NCBI GenBank assembly: GCA_040380145.1
Contig: JBEIJQ010000091.1
Location: 1-12,889, forward strand
DNA length: 12,889 bases
DNA from: JBEIJQ01 sp040380145
GTDB taxonomy: Bacteria; Bacteroidota; Bacteroidia; Chitinophagales; Saprospiraceae
Direction of reading: 5' to 3'
Shown here: piece after piece, positions 1 to 7,156 of the stretch
Layout: each line of letters opens with the position of its first letter
How positions within the stretch are numbered: the stretch's first letter is position 1
Program-made: the position numbers and the translations under genes
The notes under the pieces: generated by a model
Seen by the model: only the letters and a program-made list of their open reading frames with translations
Told to the model about the DNA's origin: nothing
Databases searched by the model: none

Positions 1-3
1 ATT

Positions 4-48
4 TACTTTGGTTTCTTTTTCTTTTTGGGAAAAGAAAAAGAAAAAGTA
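4..48. repeat. A/T-rich inverted repeat
   Basis: Bases 15-25 (CTTTTTCTTTT) are the exact reverse complement of 30-40, with a 4-base loop TGGG. The outer parts, TACTTT at 4-9 and AAAGTA at 43-48, also pair, with an asymmetric internal loop between the two stems. The stem has almost no G or C pairs, so it is a poor classical terminator. It could be a palindromic intergenic repeat or a weak bidirectional termination site for the transporter gene downstream on the minus strand and a gene beyond the left edge. The pairing is seen directly; the function is not known. Confidence 0.45.
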
Positions 49-160
49 AGTCCATCAAGGAACAAATCACCCCGCGAACAGCTGAAACGCTACCGATGAA
101 AAAGTCTGAAAAAGGCCAATATTGAGCACATCAAAAGTTCTAATGACAATTTTGGGATAA

Positions 161-265
161 ACAAAAAGATAGAAAAAAATCCTGCCCCTGCGGATCGAAC
201 CGTCCGGAATGCCCAAAAGCCCAGAAATTCTGCAAATCCCGATTCAGACAAAAATAAACACTGTA
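161..265 (-). repeat. possible dispersed intergenic repeat, no gene
   Basis: Positions 1-279 contain no convincing gene. On the minus strand, 265 to 161 begins with GTCTGAATCGGGATTTGCAG and continues with loosely periodic GGATTT, GGGCTTTTGGGC and GGGGCAGGATTTTT units. Read in one frame it gives phrases such as CLNRDLQNFWAF, which resemble the CLNQDLQDFQDF-like translations I recall from intergenic repeats in Bacteroidota genomes. The resemblance is from memory and only one copy lies in this window, so the call is tentative. The stretch may also act as the 3' untranslated region of the transporter gene ending at 280. Confidence 0.3.
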
Positions 266-279
266 CATGCCAAGGCCTC

Positions 280-1179
280 TCACCCTTTTTTCAAAAACCT
301 GCTTTTGATAAACGGATAAGCGAACACGGTCACCAAGATCAGCGACATCCCGAGGTAAAAACGGGCGTTGAGCTGGCGGTGGTCTTGGAACACGGCGGCG
401 GCCATTAGCGCCCCGTACACGGGCTCCAGGTTGAAAGTCAGGTTGGAGGCGAAGGCGCTCATGTGACGCAGCGCCCGCAGCGAGAGGATATACGACAACA
501 CCGTGCAGAAAATCGAAAACACGGCAAAATACGCCAGATCCAAGCCGTCGGGCCAAAACTTGTCGCCCGGGGCCGCCCACTGCGCCAGGGGCAGGAAGGG
601 CGTGAGGAACAGCCAGCCGGCCCCGATCTCTACCAGCGTGATGGTCATCGGCTTGGTTTCAGACACCACGAGCTTGTTGAGCGATGAAAAAACAGCGGCG
701 AAAAATGCCGCCAGCAGCCCCAGCACCAGTCCCCAAAAAAACTTGTCCAGCGTGGCCTGGGCCACGAGGTAGATCCCGGGCACTATGGCCGCCCCCAGCA
801 GGATGTCCATCCAACTGGGCCGCGTGCGGTTGAACAGCGGTTCCAGCAGCGCCGTGAACAGCGTGATCGTGCTGAAGCAGCACAGCGTGATCGTGGGGTT
901 GGAGACTTCCACCGACAGGTAAAACAGGATCCAGTGCACGGCCACCAGCACGCCGATGCCGCTGAGCCGCCACAGCACGGGGCGCGACAGGCGGCGCAGT
1001 TCGCCCATCATCCCGGGCAACAGGCACAGCACGAGGAGGGTGAACAGCATCCGCCACCACACCATCGTGTAGCCGTCGAGGCCTCGGTCGGTCAGCAGTT
1101 TGCCGAAAATGGCGGTGGCTCCGAACAAAAAGACGGAAAGGTGCAACTCGAGGTAGGCGCGCAGCGGTGTTTTTTCCAT
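280..1179 (-). CDS. EamA/DMT-superfamily inner-membrane transporter
   Basis: A 299-residue polytopic membrane protein of the drug/metabolite transporter superfamily. About ten hydrophobic segments can be drawn (near residues 12-29, 38-56, 70-90, 97-115, 123-143, 148-166, 180-200, 213-233, 242-262 and 272-293), fitting two tandem five-helix EamA repeats and the usual length of about 300 residues. The first helix carries the family-like FLFGATAIFGKL stretch, and helix nine holds NLEPVYGALMAAAVF, typical of the second EamA repeat. The C-terminus is basic (SRFLKKG). Such proteins export or import small metabolites such as amino acids or nucleobases; the substrate cannot be read from sequence. It is the last gene of a minus-strand operon, 44 bases after ruvC. 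The ATG at 1177-1179 gives a natural short cytoplasmic N-terminus. Confidence 0.9.
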   Translation of the reverse strand: MEKTPLRAYLELHLSVFLFGATAIFGKLLTDRGLDGYTMVWWRMLFTLLVLCLLPGMMGELRRLSRPVLWRLSGIGVLVAVHWILFYLSVEVSNPTITLCCFSTITLFTALLEPLFNRTRPSWMDILLGAAIVPGIYLVAQATLDKFFWGLVLGLLAAFFAAVFSSLNKLVVSETKPMTITLVEIGAGWLFLTPFLPLAQWAAPGDKFWPDGLDLAYFAVFSIFCTVLSYILSLRALRHMSAFASNLTFNLEPVYGALMAAAVFQDHRQLNARFYLGMSLILVTVFAYPFIKSRFLKKG

Positions 1180-1223
1180 GAAAAGGTTGGCAAAAAGGGC
1201 TTAATGGGACAAAGGTCGGCCGA

Positions 1224-1778
1224 TCATCTTTTTTCGATCTTGTCGGGATTGTTTTTGGCGAAAGCGCCCCAGCTGTCGTACCGTTTGCCCTTGGAGGCGC
1301 CGGTCCCGGATGCTTGGAAGCAGTGGCAGACGGCCACGCCCAGCGCATCGGAGGCGTCGAGGGGCAGGCCGGTGAGATCGAGGTTTTCCACGAGGTGGGG
1401 CAGCATCCCCGCCACCTGTTCCTTGGAGGCGTTGCCATTGCCCACAACGGCTTTTTTGACCACCTTGGGCAGGTATTCCGTCACGGGCACGCCGCGGGCA
1501 AAAGCGGCCGCGATGGCCATTCCCTGTGCGCGGCCCAATTTGAGCATCGCCTGGACATCTTTGTGGAAAAAGGGTGCTTCGATGGCGAGGTGTTGGGGCG
1601 CGTACAGTTCGATCAGTTTGCCCAGCGATTCATAGATCTCGCGCAACTTGTCGAGGTGTTCTTCTTTTTTGCGCATGTCGAGCACGCCGACGCTGAGCAC
1701 CCGGGGCTTTTTGCCTTCGTGCCGCACCACGGCGTAGCCCAGCAGGTTGGTGCCGGGGTCGATGCCCATCACGATCAT
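1224..1778 (-). CDS. ruvC: Holliday junction resolvase RuvC
   Basis: Crossover junction endodeoxyribonuclease, 184 residues. With RuvAB it cuts four-way junctions during recombination and fork repair, acting as a dimer in the cytoplasm. All four acidic catalytic positions of the RNase H-like fold are visible: D7 in MGIDPGT, E67 in AIEAPF, and D141 and D144 in DASDALGVAVCH, matching D7, E66, D138 and D141 of the E. coli enzyme. The KVVKKAVVGNGNASKEQV stretch is the usual DNA-contact and dimer region. The start overlaps the stop of the upstream phosphatase as ATGA (minus strand, 1778-1775), suggesting translational coupling; M4 (MGIDPG) is an alternative start. The last ~25 residues form a polar tail beyond the catalytic core. 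ruvA and ruvB are not in the window. Confidence 0.97.
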   Translation of the reverse strand: MIVMGIDPGTNLLGYAVVRHEGKKPRVLSVGVLDMRKKEEHLDKLREIYESLGKLIELYAPQHLAIEAPFFHKDVQAMLKLGRAQGMAIAAAFARGVPVTEYLPKVVKKAVVGNGNASKEQVAGMLPHLVENLDLTGLPLDASDALGVAVCHCFQASGTGASKGKRYDSWGAFAKNNPDKIEKR

Positions 1779-2695
1779 GGAGCGGAGGTTTTTTCGTGGC
1801 GGGCGATTTCGCCCAAAAGCCCGTGTTGGAGGGCATATTGCGAGTAGAGCACCCGTTCGCAGCCCGAAAGGCGCAGGCTGACTTCGATCAGCACCATGGC
1901 CAGGGCGATCAGTTGGGCCCGCACGGGGGGCACTTCGGGCATCGCCGCCCGCTCTTCGGGCGTGGATCGCATCAGGGTATCGATGGCGCGCCGTACGCCC
2001 TCCACGGGCAGTTCAGACCACGTAGAGGCGCCCGGGGCGGGAGCCAATAGGCGTTCGAGCACATCGAAAGTGCCCGAGGCGCCGATCAGGGCGACGGGCG
2101 CGAAAACGCGGGCGGCCTCGGCCACCGGGGCGAGGGCCGCCTCGAGGTGGGCCGTGGCCCGGTGGATCTCTTCGGGGGTGAGCGGATCGTTTTGTTGGAA
2201 AGTTTGGAACAGCACCGAAACGCCGATGGGCAGGCTTTGGGCCCACAGCATCCGCTCCCGATCGGCCACGATGTATTCCACGGAGCCACCGCCGATGTCC
2301 ATGATCAGCATCGGCCGCTCCTCGAGGGGCACGGCGAGGCGCACGCCGTGGCAGATCAAGCGGGCTTCCTCGTCGCCGGAGATGGCTTCGATCTCGATGC
2401 CGGCTTCTTGTTGGGCCGTTTCGAGAAATTCTTGGCCGTTGGAAGCCGTGCGCAGGGCCGCCGTGCCCACGGCCTTCACGCGGGCGGGGCCGTGGCGGTC
2501 GATCGTTTCGCGGAAACGGCGCAGCGTTTCGATGCCCCGCCGGAAAGGCGCATCGCCCAGGGTGCGGATGCCTTCTTCGGCGAGATACACGTACACCTGT
2601 TCGCGGGCCAAGGTGCGGAAGCCTCCCTCTGGCAGCGGGGCCGCCAGCAGCAGGTGGAAGGCGTTGGTGCCACAATCTATGACGGCGAGGAGCAT
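1775..2695 (-). CDS. Ppx/GppA-family phosphatase (exopolyphosphatase-like)
   Basis: A 306-residue protein of the Ppx/GppA branch of the ASKHA fold. Members hydrolyse inorganic polyphosphate or convert pppGpp to ppGpp; sequence alone does not separate the two. Visible motifs are the N-terminal phosphate-binding IDCGTNAFHLLLA (residues 6-18), ISGDEEARLI (105-114) holding the likely catalytic Glu, and the second phosphate loop IMDIGGGSVEY (131-141). At about 300 residues it has only the two core ASKHA domains and lacks the C-terminal HD-like extension of E. coli Ppx and GppA. I place the start at the ATG at 2693-2695 because the family begins a few residues before IDCGTN; a longer in-frame reading to 2770 would add an unconserved 25-residue head. 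It is the first gene of an operon with ruvC (4-base overlap) and the transporter. Confidence 0.9.
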   Translation of the reverse strand: MLLAVIDCGTNAFHLLLAAPLPEGGFRTLAREQVYVYLAEEGIRTLGDAPFRRGIETLRRFRETIDRHGPARVKAVGTAALRTASNGQEFLETAQQEAGIEIEAISGDEEARLICHGVRLAVPLEERPMLIMDIGGGSVEYIVADRERMLWAQSLPIGVSVLFQTFQQNDPLTPEEIHRATAHLEAALAPVAEAARVFAPVALIGASGTFDVLERLLAPAPGASTWSELPVEGVRRAIDTLMRSTPEERAAMPEVPPVRAQLIALAMVLIEVSLRLSGCERVLYSQYALQHGLLGEIARHEKTSAP

Positions 2696-2836
2696 GTGTG
2701 CGGGCAGGGGAAAAAAGGAGGGAAATGAACTAATTTTGCTTTCTTTGTGTCCTGTACAAATACGCCACAAAACTAATCATTATTTCAACGGCCCTGCCGG
2801 GAAATTACCCCTGGGCCTCCCCACCGCCTCCCGCCC
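2696..2836. promoter_or_regulatory. divergent spacer with two -7-like boxes and a hairpin
   Basis: This 141-base spacer separates the divergent phosphatase and rhomboid genes. It contains a TAnnTTTG match on each strand: TAGTTTTG on the minus strand (2775-2768), facing the phosphatase, and TAATTTTG on the plus strand (2731-2738), facing the rhomboid gene. Neither has a TTG at the expected distance upstream, so both are weak promoter candidates, and transcripts from them would overlap. Between 2790 and 2817 an imperfect nested hairpin can be drawn (GGCCC with GGGCC, inner GGG with CCC around AAATTA) in the rhomboid leader. Functions are inferred only. Confidence 0.25.
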
Positions 2837-3481
2837 GTGACCCCCGTTGTCAAAAACCTCTTGATCCTGAACATTTTTCTTTCAGTGGTCACCTTCGCCG
2901 GACATTACCTGTTGGGCTTCGAACTGGTGCCTATGCTGGGCATGCACCTGCCCTTTGCGGAGGATTTCCTGCCCGTGCAGATCGTCACCCACATGTTCAT
3001 GCACTCCGACGAGACTATTTTTCACATCTTGTTCAATATGCTGATGCTGTGGATGATCGGTCGCCCGATGGAAATGGCGTTGGGTGCCAAGCGCTTTTTG
3101 CAGCTGTATTTCGCGGCCGGCTTCGGGGCCTGTGCCCTGCACGTGGGCGTATCCTGGTGGGAGTACCTGCAGCTGGTCGAGTCGGGCGTTTCTTCCGATT
3201 TGGAATTGTACATGATCCGCAACCAGCCGATGGTGGGGGCATCGGGGGCCATTTTCGGCCTGTTGGCCGCCTTTGCCCTGCTGTTTCCCGAGACCGAGTT
3301 CGTGCTGCTTTTTCCGCCCATTCCCATCCGGGCCAAGTACTTGGTGCCGATCCTGATCGTGGGCGAACTGTTTTTGGGCATCGCCTCGGGCGGACAGAGC
3401 AATGTCGCGCATTTTGCGCACCTCGGCGGCGCGGTGGTCGGGTTGGCCGCCGTCTGGTTGTGGCGCGGCCGAAGGGTATAA
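2837..3481 (+). CDS. rhomboid-family intramembrane serine protease
   Basis: A 214-residue membrane protease that cleaves transmembrane segments of other membrane proteins. The catalytic pair is visible: Ser136 in GASGAIFGLL and His195 in AHFAHLGGAVVG. The HxxxN motif (H63 and N67 in HILFNMLML) that supports the oxyanion hole in GlpG is also present. About six hydrophobic segments can be drawn, consistent with a minimal six-helix rhomboid. The start is a GTG at 2837: the frame has no ATG between the preceding in-frame stop (TAA at 2774) and this codon, and the resulting MTPVVKNLLILN head looks like typical Bacteroidota rhomboids. It ends 52 bases before parA, which has its own promoter box. 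Substrates are unknown. Confidence 0.92.
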   Translation: MTPVVKNLLILNIFLSVVTFAGHYLLGFELVPMLGMHLPFAEDFLPVQIVTHMFMHSDETIFHILFNMLMLWMIGRPMEMALGAKRFLQLYFAAGFGACALHVGVSWWEYLQLVESGVSSDLELYMIRNQPMVGASGAIFGLLAAFALLFPETEFVLLFPPIPIRAKYLVPILIVGELFLGIASGGQSNVAHFAHLGGAVVGLAAVWLWRGRRV

Positions 3482-3507
3482 GTCGGCTCGAAGACGATTT
3501 TTTTTGT

Positions 3508-3519
3508 TTAACTTTGCAG
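3508..3519 (+). promoter_or_regulatory. Bacteroidota-type -7 promoter box for parA
   Basis: TTAACTTTGCAG contains a full match to the TAnnTTTG -7 element used by the primary sigma factor of Bacteroidota (TAACTTTG at 3509-3516). It lies 17 bases before the parA ATG at 3534, so the leader would be very short (about 10 bases). No clean TTG appears at the expected -33 position; GCTCGA is there instead. The position directly before a gene start and the exact match support the call, although the missing -33 lowers confidence. Confidence 0.5.
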
Positions 3520-3533
3520 GGCAAAATCTGTAC

Positions 3534-4340
3534 ATGGGAAAAGTCATCGCCATAGCCAACCAAAAAGGGGGCGTGGGCAAAACCACCACCGCCATCAATC
3601 TAAGCGCCAGCTTGGCCATCTTGGATTACAAGGTCCTGCTCATTGATGCCGACCCCCAGGCCAACGCCAGTTCAGGGGTGGGCGTCAAGCCCGAGGAGGT
3701 CAAGGGCAGCACTTACGACTGCCTGATCAACGACCTCGATCCCAAAGAAGCGGTGTTGGCCACCGATACCCCCAACCTCTGGATCCTTCCCGCCCACATC
3801 AACCTCGTCGGCGCGGAGGTCGAACTGATCAACCGCTGGCAGCGGGAGTATGTGATGAAGGGTGCGGTGGACAAGATCCGCGACGATTACGATTTCATCA
3901 TCGTGGACTGCCTGCCCTCCCTCGGCCTCGTCACGGTGAACGCCCTGACCGCCTCCGATACCGTGCTGGTGCCCGTCCAGTGCGAGTATTTCGCCCTCGA
4001 AGGCCTCGGCAAATTGATGAACACCATCCGCTTGGTGCGCAAACAGCTCAACACCAATCTCAACATCGAAGGCATCCTGCTGTCGATGTACGACAGCCGC
4101 CTGCGCCTCGCCAGAGAAGTCGTCGATCAGGTCCGCAAGCACTTCGGCGACAAGGTTTTCGACACCATTATCCACCGAAATGCCCGACTGAGCGAAGCGC
4201 CCAGCGAAGGCAAGCCCGTCGTTTTGTACGACGCCACATCGAAAGGTGCGGTTAATTTTCTTAACTTTGCAGTAGAATTGCTCCGCAAGAACGGAATAAG
4301 GCCCCGTAAGGAGGTCGATGCCCAAGCCCCGGAAATGTAG
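3534..4340 (+). CDS. parA: ParA/Soj-family partitioning ATPase
   Basis: A 268-residue ParA-type P-loop ATPase. It has the deviant Walker A KGGVGKTT (residues 11-18, signature Lys11 and catalytic Lys16), the A' motif LLIDADPQANAS (35-46), and a Walker B-like FIIVDCLPSLG. These proteins bind DNA as ATP-dimers and move ParB-bound chromosomes, or other cargo, in the cell. The Soj-like length, with no N-terminal DNA-binding domain, points to a chromosomal type. The ATG at 3534 is chosen because the family starts right before the Walker A motif; a longer reading from 3402 would run into the rhomboid gene. No parB follows: the next 148 bases are non-coding and then pepT starts. It may therefore be an orphan or be paired with a distant parB. 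A cargo-positioning ParA is an alternative. Confidence 0.93.
   Translation: MGKVIAIANQKGGVGKTTTAINLSASLAILDYKVLLIDADPQANASSGVGVKPEEVKGSTYDCLINDLDPKEAVLATDTPNLWILPAHINLVGAEVELINRWQREYVMKGAVDKIRDDYDFIIVDCLPSLGLVTVNALTASDTVLVPVQCEYFALEGLGKLMNTIRLVRKQLNTNLNIEGILLSMYDSRLRLAREVVDQVRKHFGDKVFDTIIHRNARLSEAPSEGKPVVLYDATSKGAVNFLNFAVELLRKNGIRPRKEVDAQAPEM
4261..4272 (+). promoter_or_regulatory. second -7-like box inside the 3' end of parA
   Basis: TTAACTTTGCAG occurs here again, identical over 12 bases to the box before parA, with a TAnnTTTG match at 4262-4269. It lies inside the parA coding sequence, about 220 bases ahead of pepT. No TTG is present 19-21 bases upstream. It could start a transcript toward pepT with a long leader, or be a coincidence within codons for the protein's FLNFAVE segment. 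Confidence 0.25.
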
Positions 4341-4427
4341 TCTGTTGATTTTTACCAAAAATTTAGAAAAAAAGCACTGGTTCCGGACGTGGGCGGATCG
4401 GTGCAGCAGCGTCTAAAGTGCCGCTCT

Positions 4428-4463
4428 TTGCCGATAGGACAGTTTTAAGTTTTAGGTTTTTTG
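4428..4463 (+). promoter_or_regulatory. weak promoter candidate ahead of pepT
   Basis: In the 148-base spacer between parA and pepT, a TTG at 4428-4430 is followed after 22 bases by TAGGTTTTTTG (4453-4463), a loose match to the TTG-N19-21-TAnnTTTG pattern of Bacteroidota. The pepT ATG is 26 bases further on. Both the box and the spacing are imperfect. I see no convincing terminator hairpin and no remnant of parB in this spacer. Confidence 0.22.
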
Positions 4464-4488
4464 AACTTCCAACAACACACGTTTTTTT

Positions 4489-5736
4489 ATGACACCAGTA
4501 TTAGATCGTTTTATTCGTTACGTACAGATTGATACCCAAGCAGATCCACATTCCAGCACCTTTCCCTCCACGGTCAAGCAAAAAGATCTTGCCCGCTTGT
4601 TGGTGAAAGAGTTGCAGGAAATGGGCGTGCAAGACGCCCATATGGACGATTGGGGATATGTGTACGCAACCATCCCGGCCAATACCGACAAAAAGGATGT
4701 GCCGGTGATCTGCTTTTGTTCGCATATGGACACCTCGCCCGACTGTTCGGGTACCGGGGTGAAGCCCATCGTGCACCGCAACTACCAGGGCCAAGACATC
4801 GTGTTGCCCGACGATCCCGCACAGGTCCTGCGCCTTTCGGAGCATCCGGATCTGGGCGAACAGATGGGCAACGACATCGTGACGGCCAGCGGCACCACGC
4901 TGCTCGGGGCCGACGACAAAGCCGGTGTGGCCGAGATCATGGCCGCGGCCGAGTATTTGCTCCGTCATCCGGAAATCAAGCACGGGGCCATCAAGATCCT
5001 GTTCACCCCCGACGAAGAGATCGGACGCGGCACCGACCATGTGGACCTGATCAAATTGGGCGCCCAATTCGGGTACACCATGGACGGGGAGTCGCGCGGC
5101 TCGCTCGAAAACGAAACCTTTTCCGCCCGAATGGTGAAGGTCGTCGTGCACGGTGTTTCTGCTCACCCGGGCTATGCCAAGGGGAAAATGGAACACGCCA
5201 TGCGCATCATGGCCAAGTTCATGGACCGCCTGCCGCAGACCTACATGAGCCCCGAAACCACCGAGGGCAAACAGGGTTTCATTCACCCCACCCATATCGA
5301 GGGTACTTTGGAGCGCTGCGAAGCCACGTTCATCCTTCGGGACTTCAACATGATCCGTTTGGAAAACCACGAAGCGCTGCTGCGCCATGTGCTGAACGAA
5401 ACGCTGAAAGGCTATCCCCGCTCTCGTGCCGAGGTGACATCCGTCGAGCAGTACCGCAACATGAAGGAAATCCTCGACAAGCACCCCCAAGTGACCGAAT
5501 ATGCCATGGAGGCCATTCGCCGCGCCGGTATGGAGCCCAAATTGAGCAGTGTCCGCGGCGGTACGGACGGTTCGCGCCTCTCGTTCATGGGGCTGCCCTG
5601 TCCGAACATTTTCACGGGCGAGCACGCCTATCACTCCAAGGTGGAATGGGTTTCGGTGCAGGACATGGAAAAAGCCGTGGAGGTCATCGTCCATCTTTGC
5701 CGGATCTGGGAGGAAGGCCCCGAACTGTCGGCATGA
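4489..5736 (+). CDS. pepT: peptidase T (tripeptide aminopeptidase)
   Basis: A 415-residue zinc aminopeptidase of the M20B family that removes the N-terminal residue of tripeptides in the cytoplasm. E. coli PepT has 408 residues. Metal and catalytic residues are all visible: H79 and D81 in CSHMDTSPD, D142 in LGADDKAG, E176 and E177 in PDEEIGRG, D199 in YTMDGESRG, and H382 in EHAYHSKVEW. The dimerisation (lid) domain lies between, around residues 210-320, with HGVSAHPGYAKGK at its start. The C-terminal RGGTDGSRLSFMGLPCPN block is a strong PepT signature. The ATG at 4489 yields the conserved VLDRFIRYVQIDTQ head. It follows an AT-rich leader ending in a run of T, with no Shine-Dalgarno sequence. 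The amidotransferase gene starts 27 bases downstream, probably on the same transcript. Confidence 0.97.
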   Translation: MTPVLDRFIRYVQIDTQADPHSSTFPSTVKQKDLARLLVKELQEMGVQDAHMDDWGYVYATIPANTDKKDVPVICFCSHMDTSPDCSGTGVKPIVHRNYQGQDIVLPDDPAQVLRLSEHPDLGEQMGNDIVTASGTTLLGADDKAGVAEIMAAAEYLLRHPEIKHGAIKILFTPDEEIGRGTDHVDLIKLGAQFGYTMDGESRGSLENETFSARMVKVVVHGVSAHPGYAKGKMEHAMRIMAKFMDRLPQTYMSPETTEGKQGFIHPTHIEGTLERCEATFILRDFNMIRLENHEALLRHVLNETLKGYPRSRAEVTSVEQYRNMKEILDKHPQVTEYAMEAIRRAGMEPKLSSVRGGTDGSRLSFMGLPCPNIFTGEHAYHSKVEWVSVQDMEKAVEVIVHLCRIWEEGPELSA

Positions 5737-5763
5737 TCCTTTATTTTTAAAAAAAACAGTCGT

Positions 5764-6375
<612 letters not shown>

Positions 6376-6386
6376 GACCTCTTGTT

Positions 6387-7124
6387 CTATGCCCCCTTTA
6401 CCGCCGCCACGATCTCGCGCAGCGCGCCGGAGTTTTTTTCCAGGGCGGTGCCCACCACCTGCAGGTCGGCGCCGGCCTCGGCGTTGGCGCGCGCCTTTTC
6501 GGGGGTTCGGATGCCGCCGCCCACGATGAGGGGGACTGCAATGGCTTGGCCGACGGCCCGTACGGTTTCGTCCGAAATCGGTTGGAGGGCGCCGCTGCCC
6601 GCGTCCATGTAAATGGTCTTGAGCCCGAGCAGTTCACCGGCCATGGCCGTGCAGACGGCGATGTCGATTTTGCCCGCCGGGATCGGGGTGGTGTTGCTCA
6701 TGTAGGAAACCGAGGTGGGTACGCCCCCGTCGATGAGCATGTAGCCGGTGGAAACGATTTCCAAGGGACTGGCTTTCAGAAAAGCGGCCGTTTCCACATG
6801 TTTGCCGATCAGCAGGTCCGGGTTTCTGCCCGATATGAGGGAAAGCAACAACAGCGCGTCCGCACGGTAACTGATCTGCAGGGAGTTGCCCGGAAACAGG
6901 ACGGCCGGCACGCGGCAGCGCGACTTGATTTCCGAGATGCAGGCATCCAAAACATTGTTCATGATCAGGCTGCCGCCCAAAAAAAACGCGTCTATGCCGG
7001 TTTCCTCGGCGAGGTCCAACAGCCGTCCCAAATGGCCTGCTTTCATGCCGTCCGGATCGATGAGGACGGCGACCTGTTTTTGGCCGGCGGCCTTGGCGGC
7101 GACGAGTTGTTGGTAAAAGGACAT
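6387..7124 (-). CDS. geranylgeranylglyceryl phosphate synthase (PcrB-like)
   Basis: A 245-residue TIM-barrel prenyltransferase that joins sn-glycerol-1-phosphate to a long prenyl diphosphate (an ether-lipid step). Visible elements are VLIDPDG (20-26), FFLGGSLIMNN (47-57), YMSNTTPIPAGK (141-152), IYMDAGSGAL (171-180), and the phosphate-binding VGGGIRTPEKA (201-211) with VGTALEKN (224-231). These match the bacterial group of GGGP synthases known from Bacteroidota rather than the shorter-chain PcrB of Firmicutes. The ATG at 7122-7124 gives the family start; an upstream in-frame extension overlaps the next gene and is discarded. The motif carries Asp174, where I recall a conserved Glu in archaeal enzymes. 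It is the last gene of a three-gene minus-strand operon, 32 bases after the DUF4175-like gene. Confidence 0.92.
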   Translation of the reverse strand: MSFYQQLVAAKAAGQKQVAVLIDPDGMKAGHLGRLLDLAEETGIDAFFLGGSLIMNNVLDACISEIKSRCRVPAVLFPGNSLQISYRADALLLLSLISGRNPDLLIGKHVETAAFLKASPLEIVSTGYMLIDGGVPTSVSYMSNTTPIPAGKIDIAVCTAMAGELLGLKTIYMDAGSGALQPISDETVRAVGQAIAVPLIVGGGIRTPEKARANAEAGADLQVVGTALEKNSGALREIVAAVKGA

Positions 7125-7156
7125 GGAGCGGGGCCTGTCTCGGAGGCGACGAGGTT

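Noticed and set aside
140..580. Minus-strand 146-codon open frame overlapping the end of the transporter gene
   Set aside because: It reads out of frame through the transporter and then through the repeat-like spacer; the product is Arg/Pro-rich with no domain pattern.
659..1447. Minus-strand 262-codon frame across ruvC and the transporter
   Set aside because: Pro/Arg-rich, low-complexity translation typical of an off-frame reading of GC-rich coding DNA; both real genes have clear motifs in other frames.
1896..2840. Plus-strand 314-codon frame opposite the phosphatase gene
   Set aside because: Ser/Arg/Pro-rich antisense shadow; the minus strand carries complete Ppx/GppA motifs.
4341..4488. 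Possible parB remnant after parA
   Set aside because: No frame across this spacer gives a ParB-like stretch; stops occur in all frames and the DNA is AT-rich non-coding.
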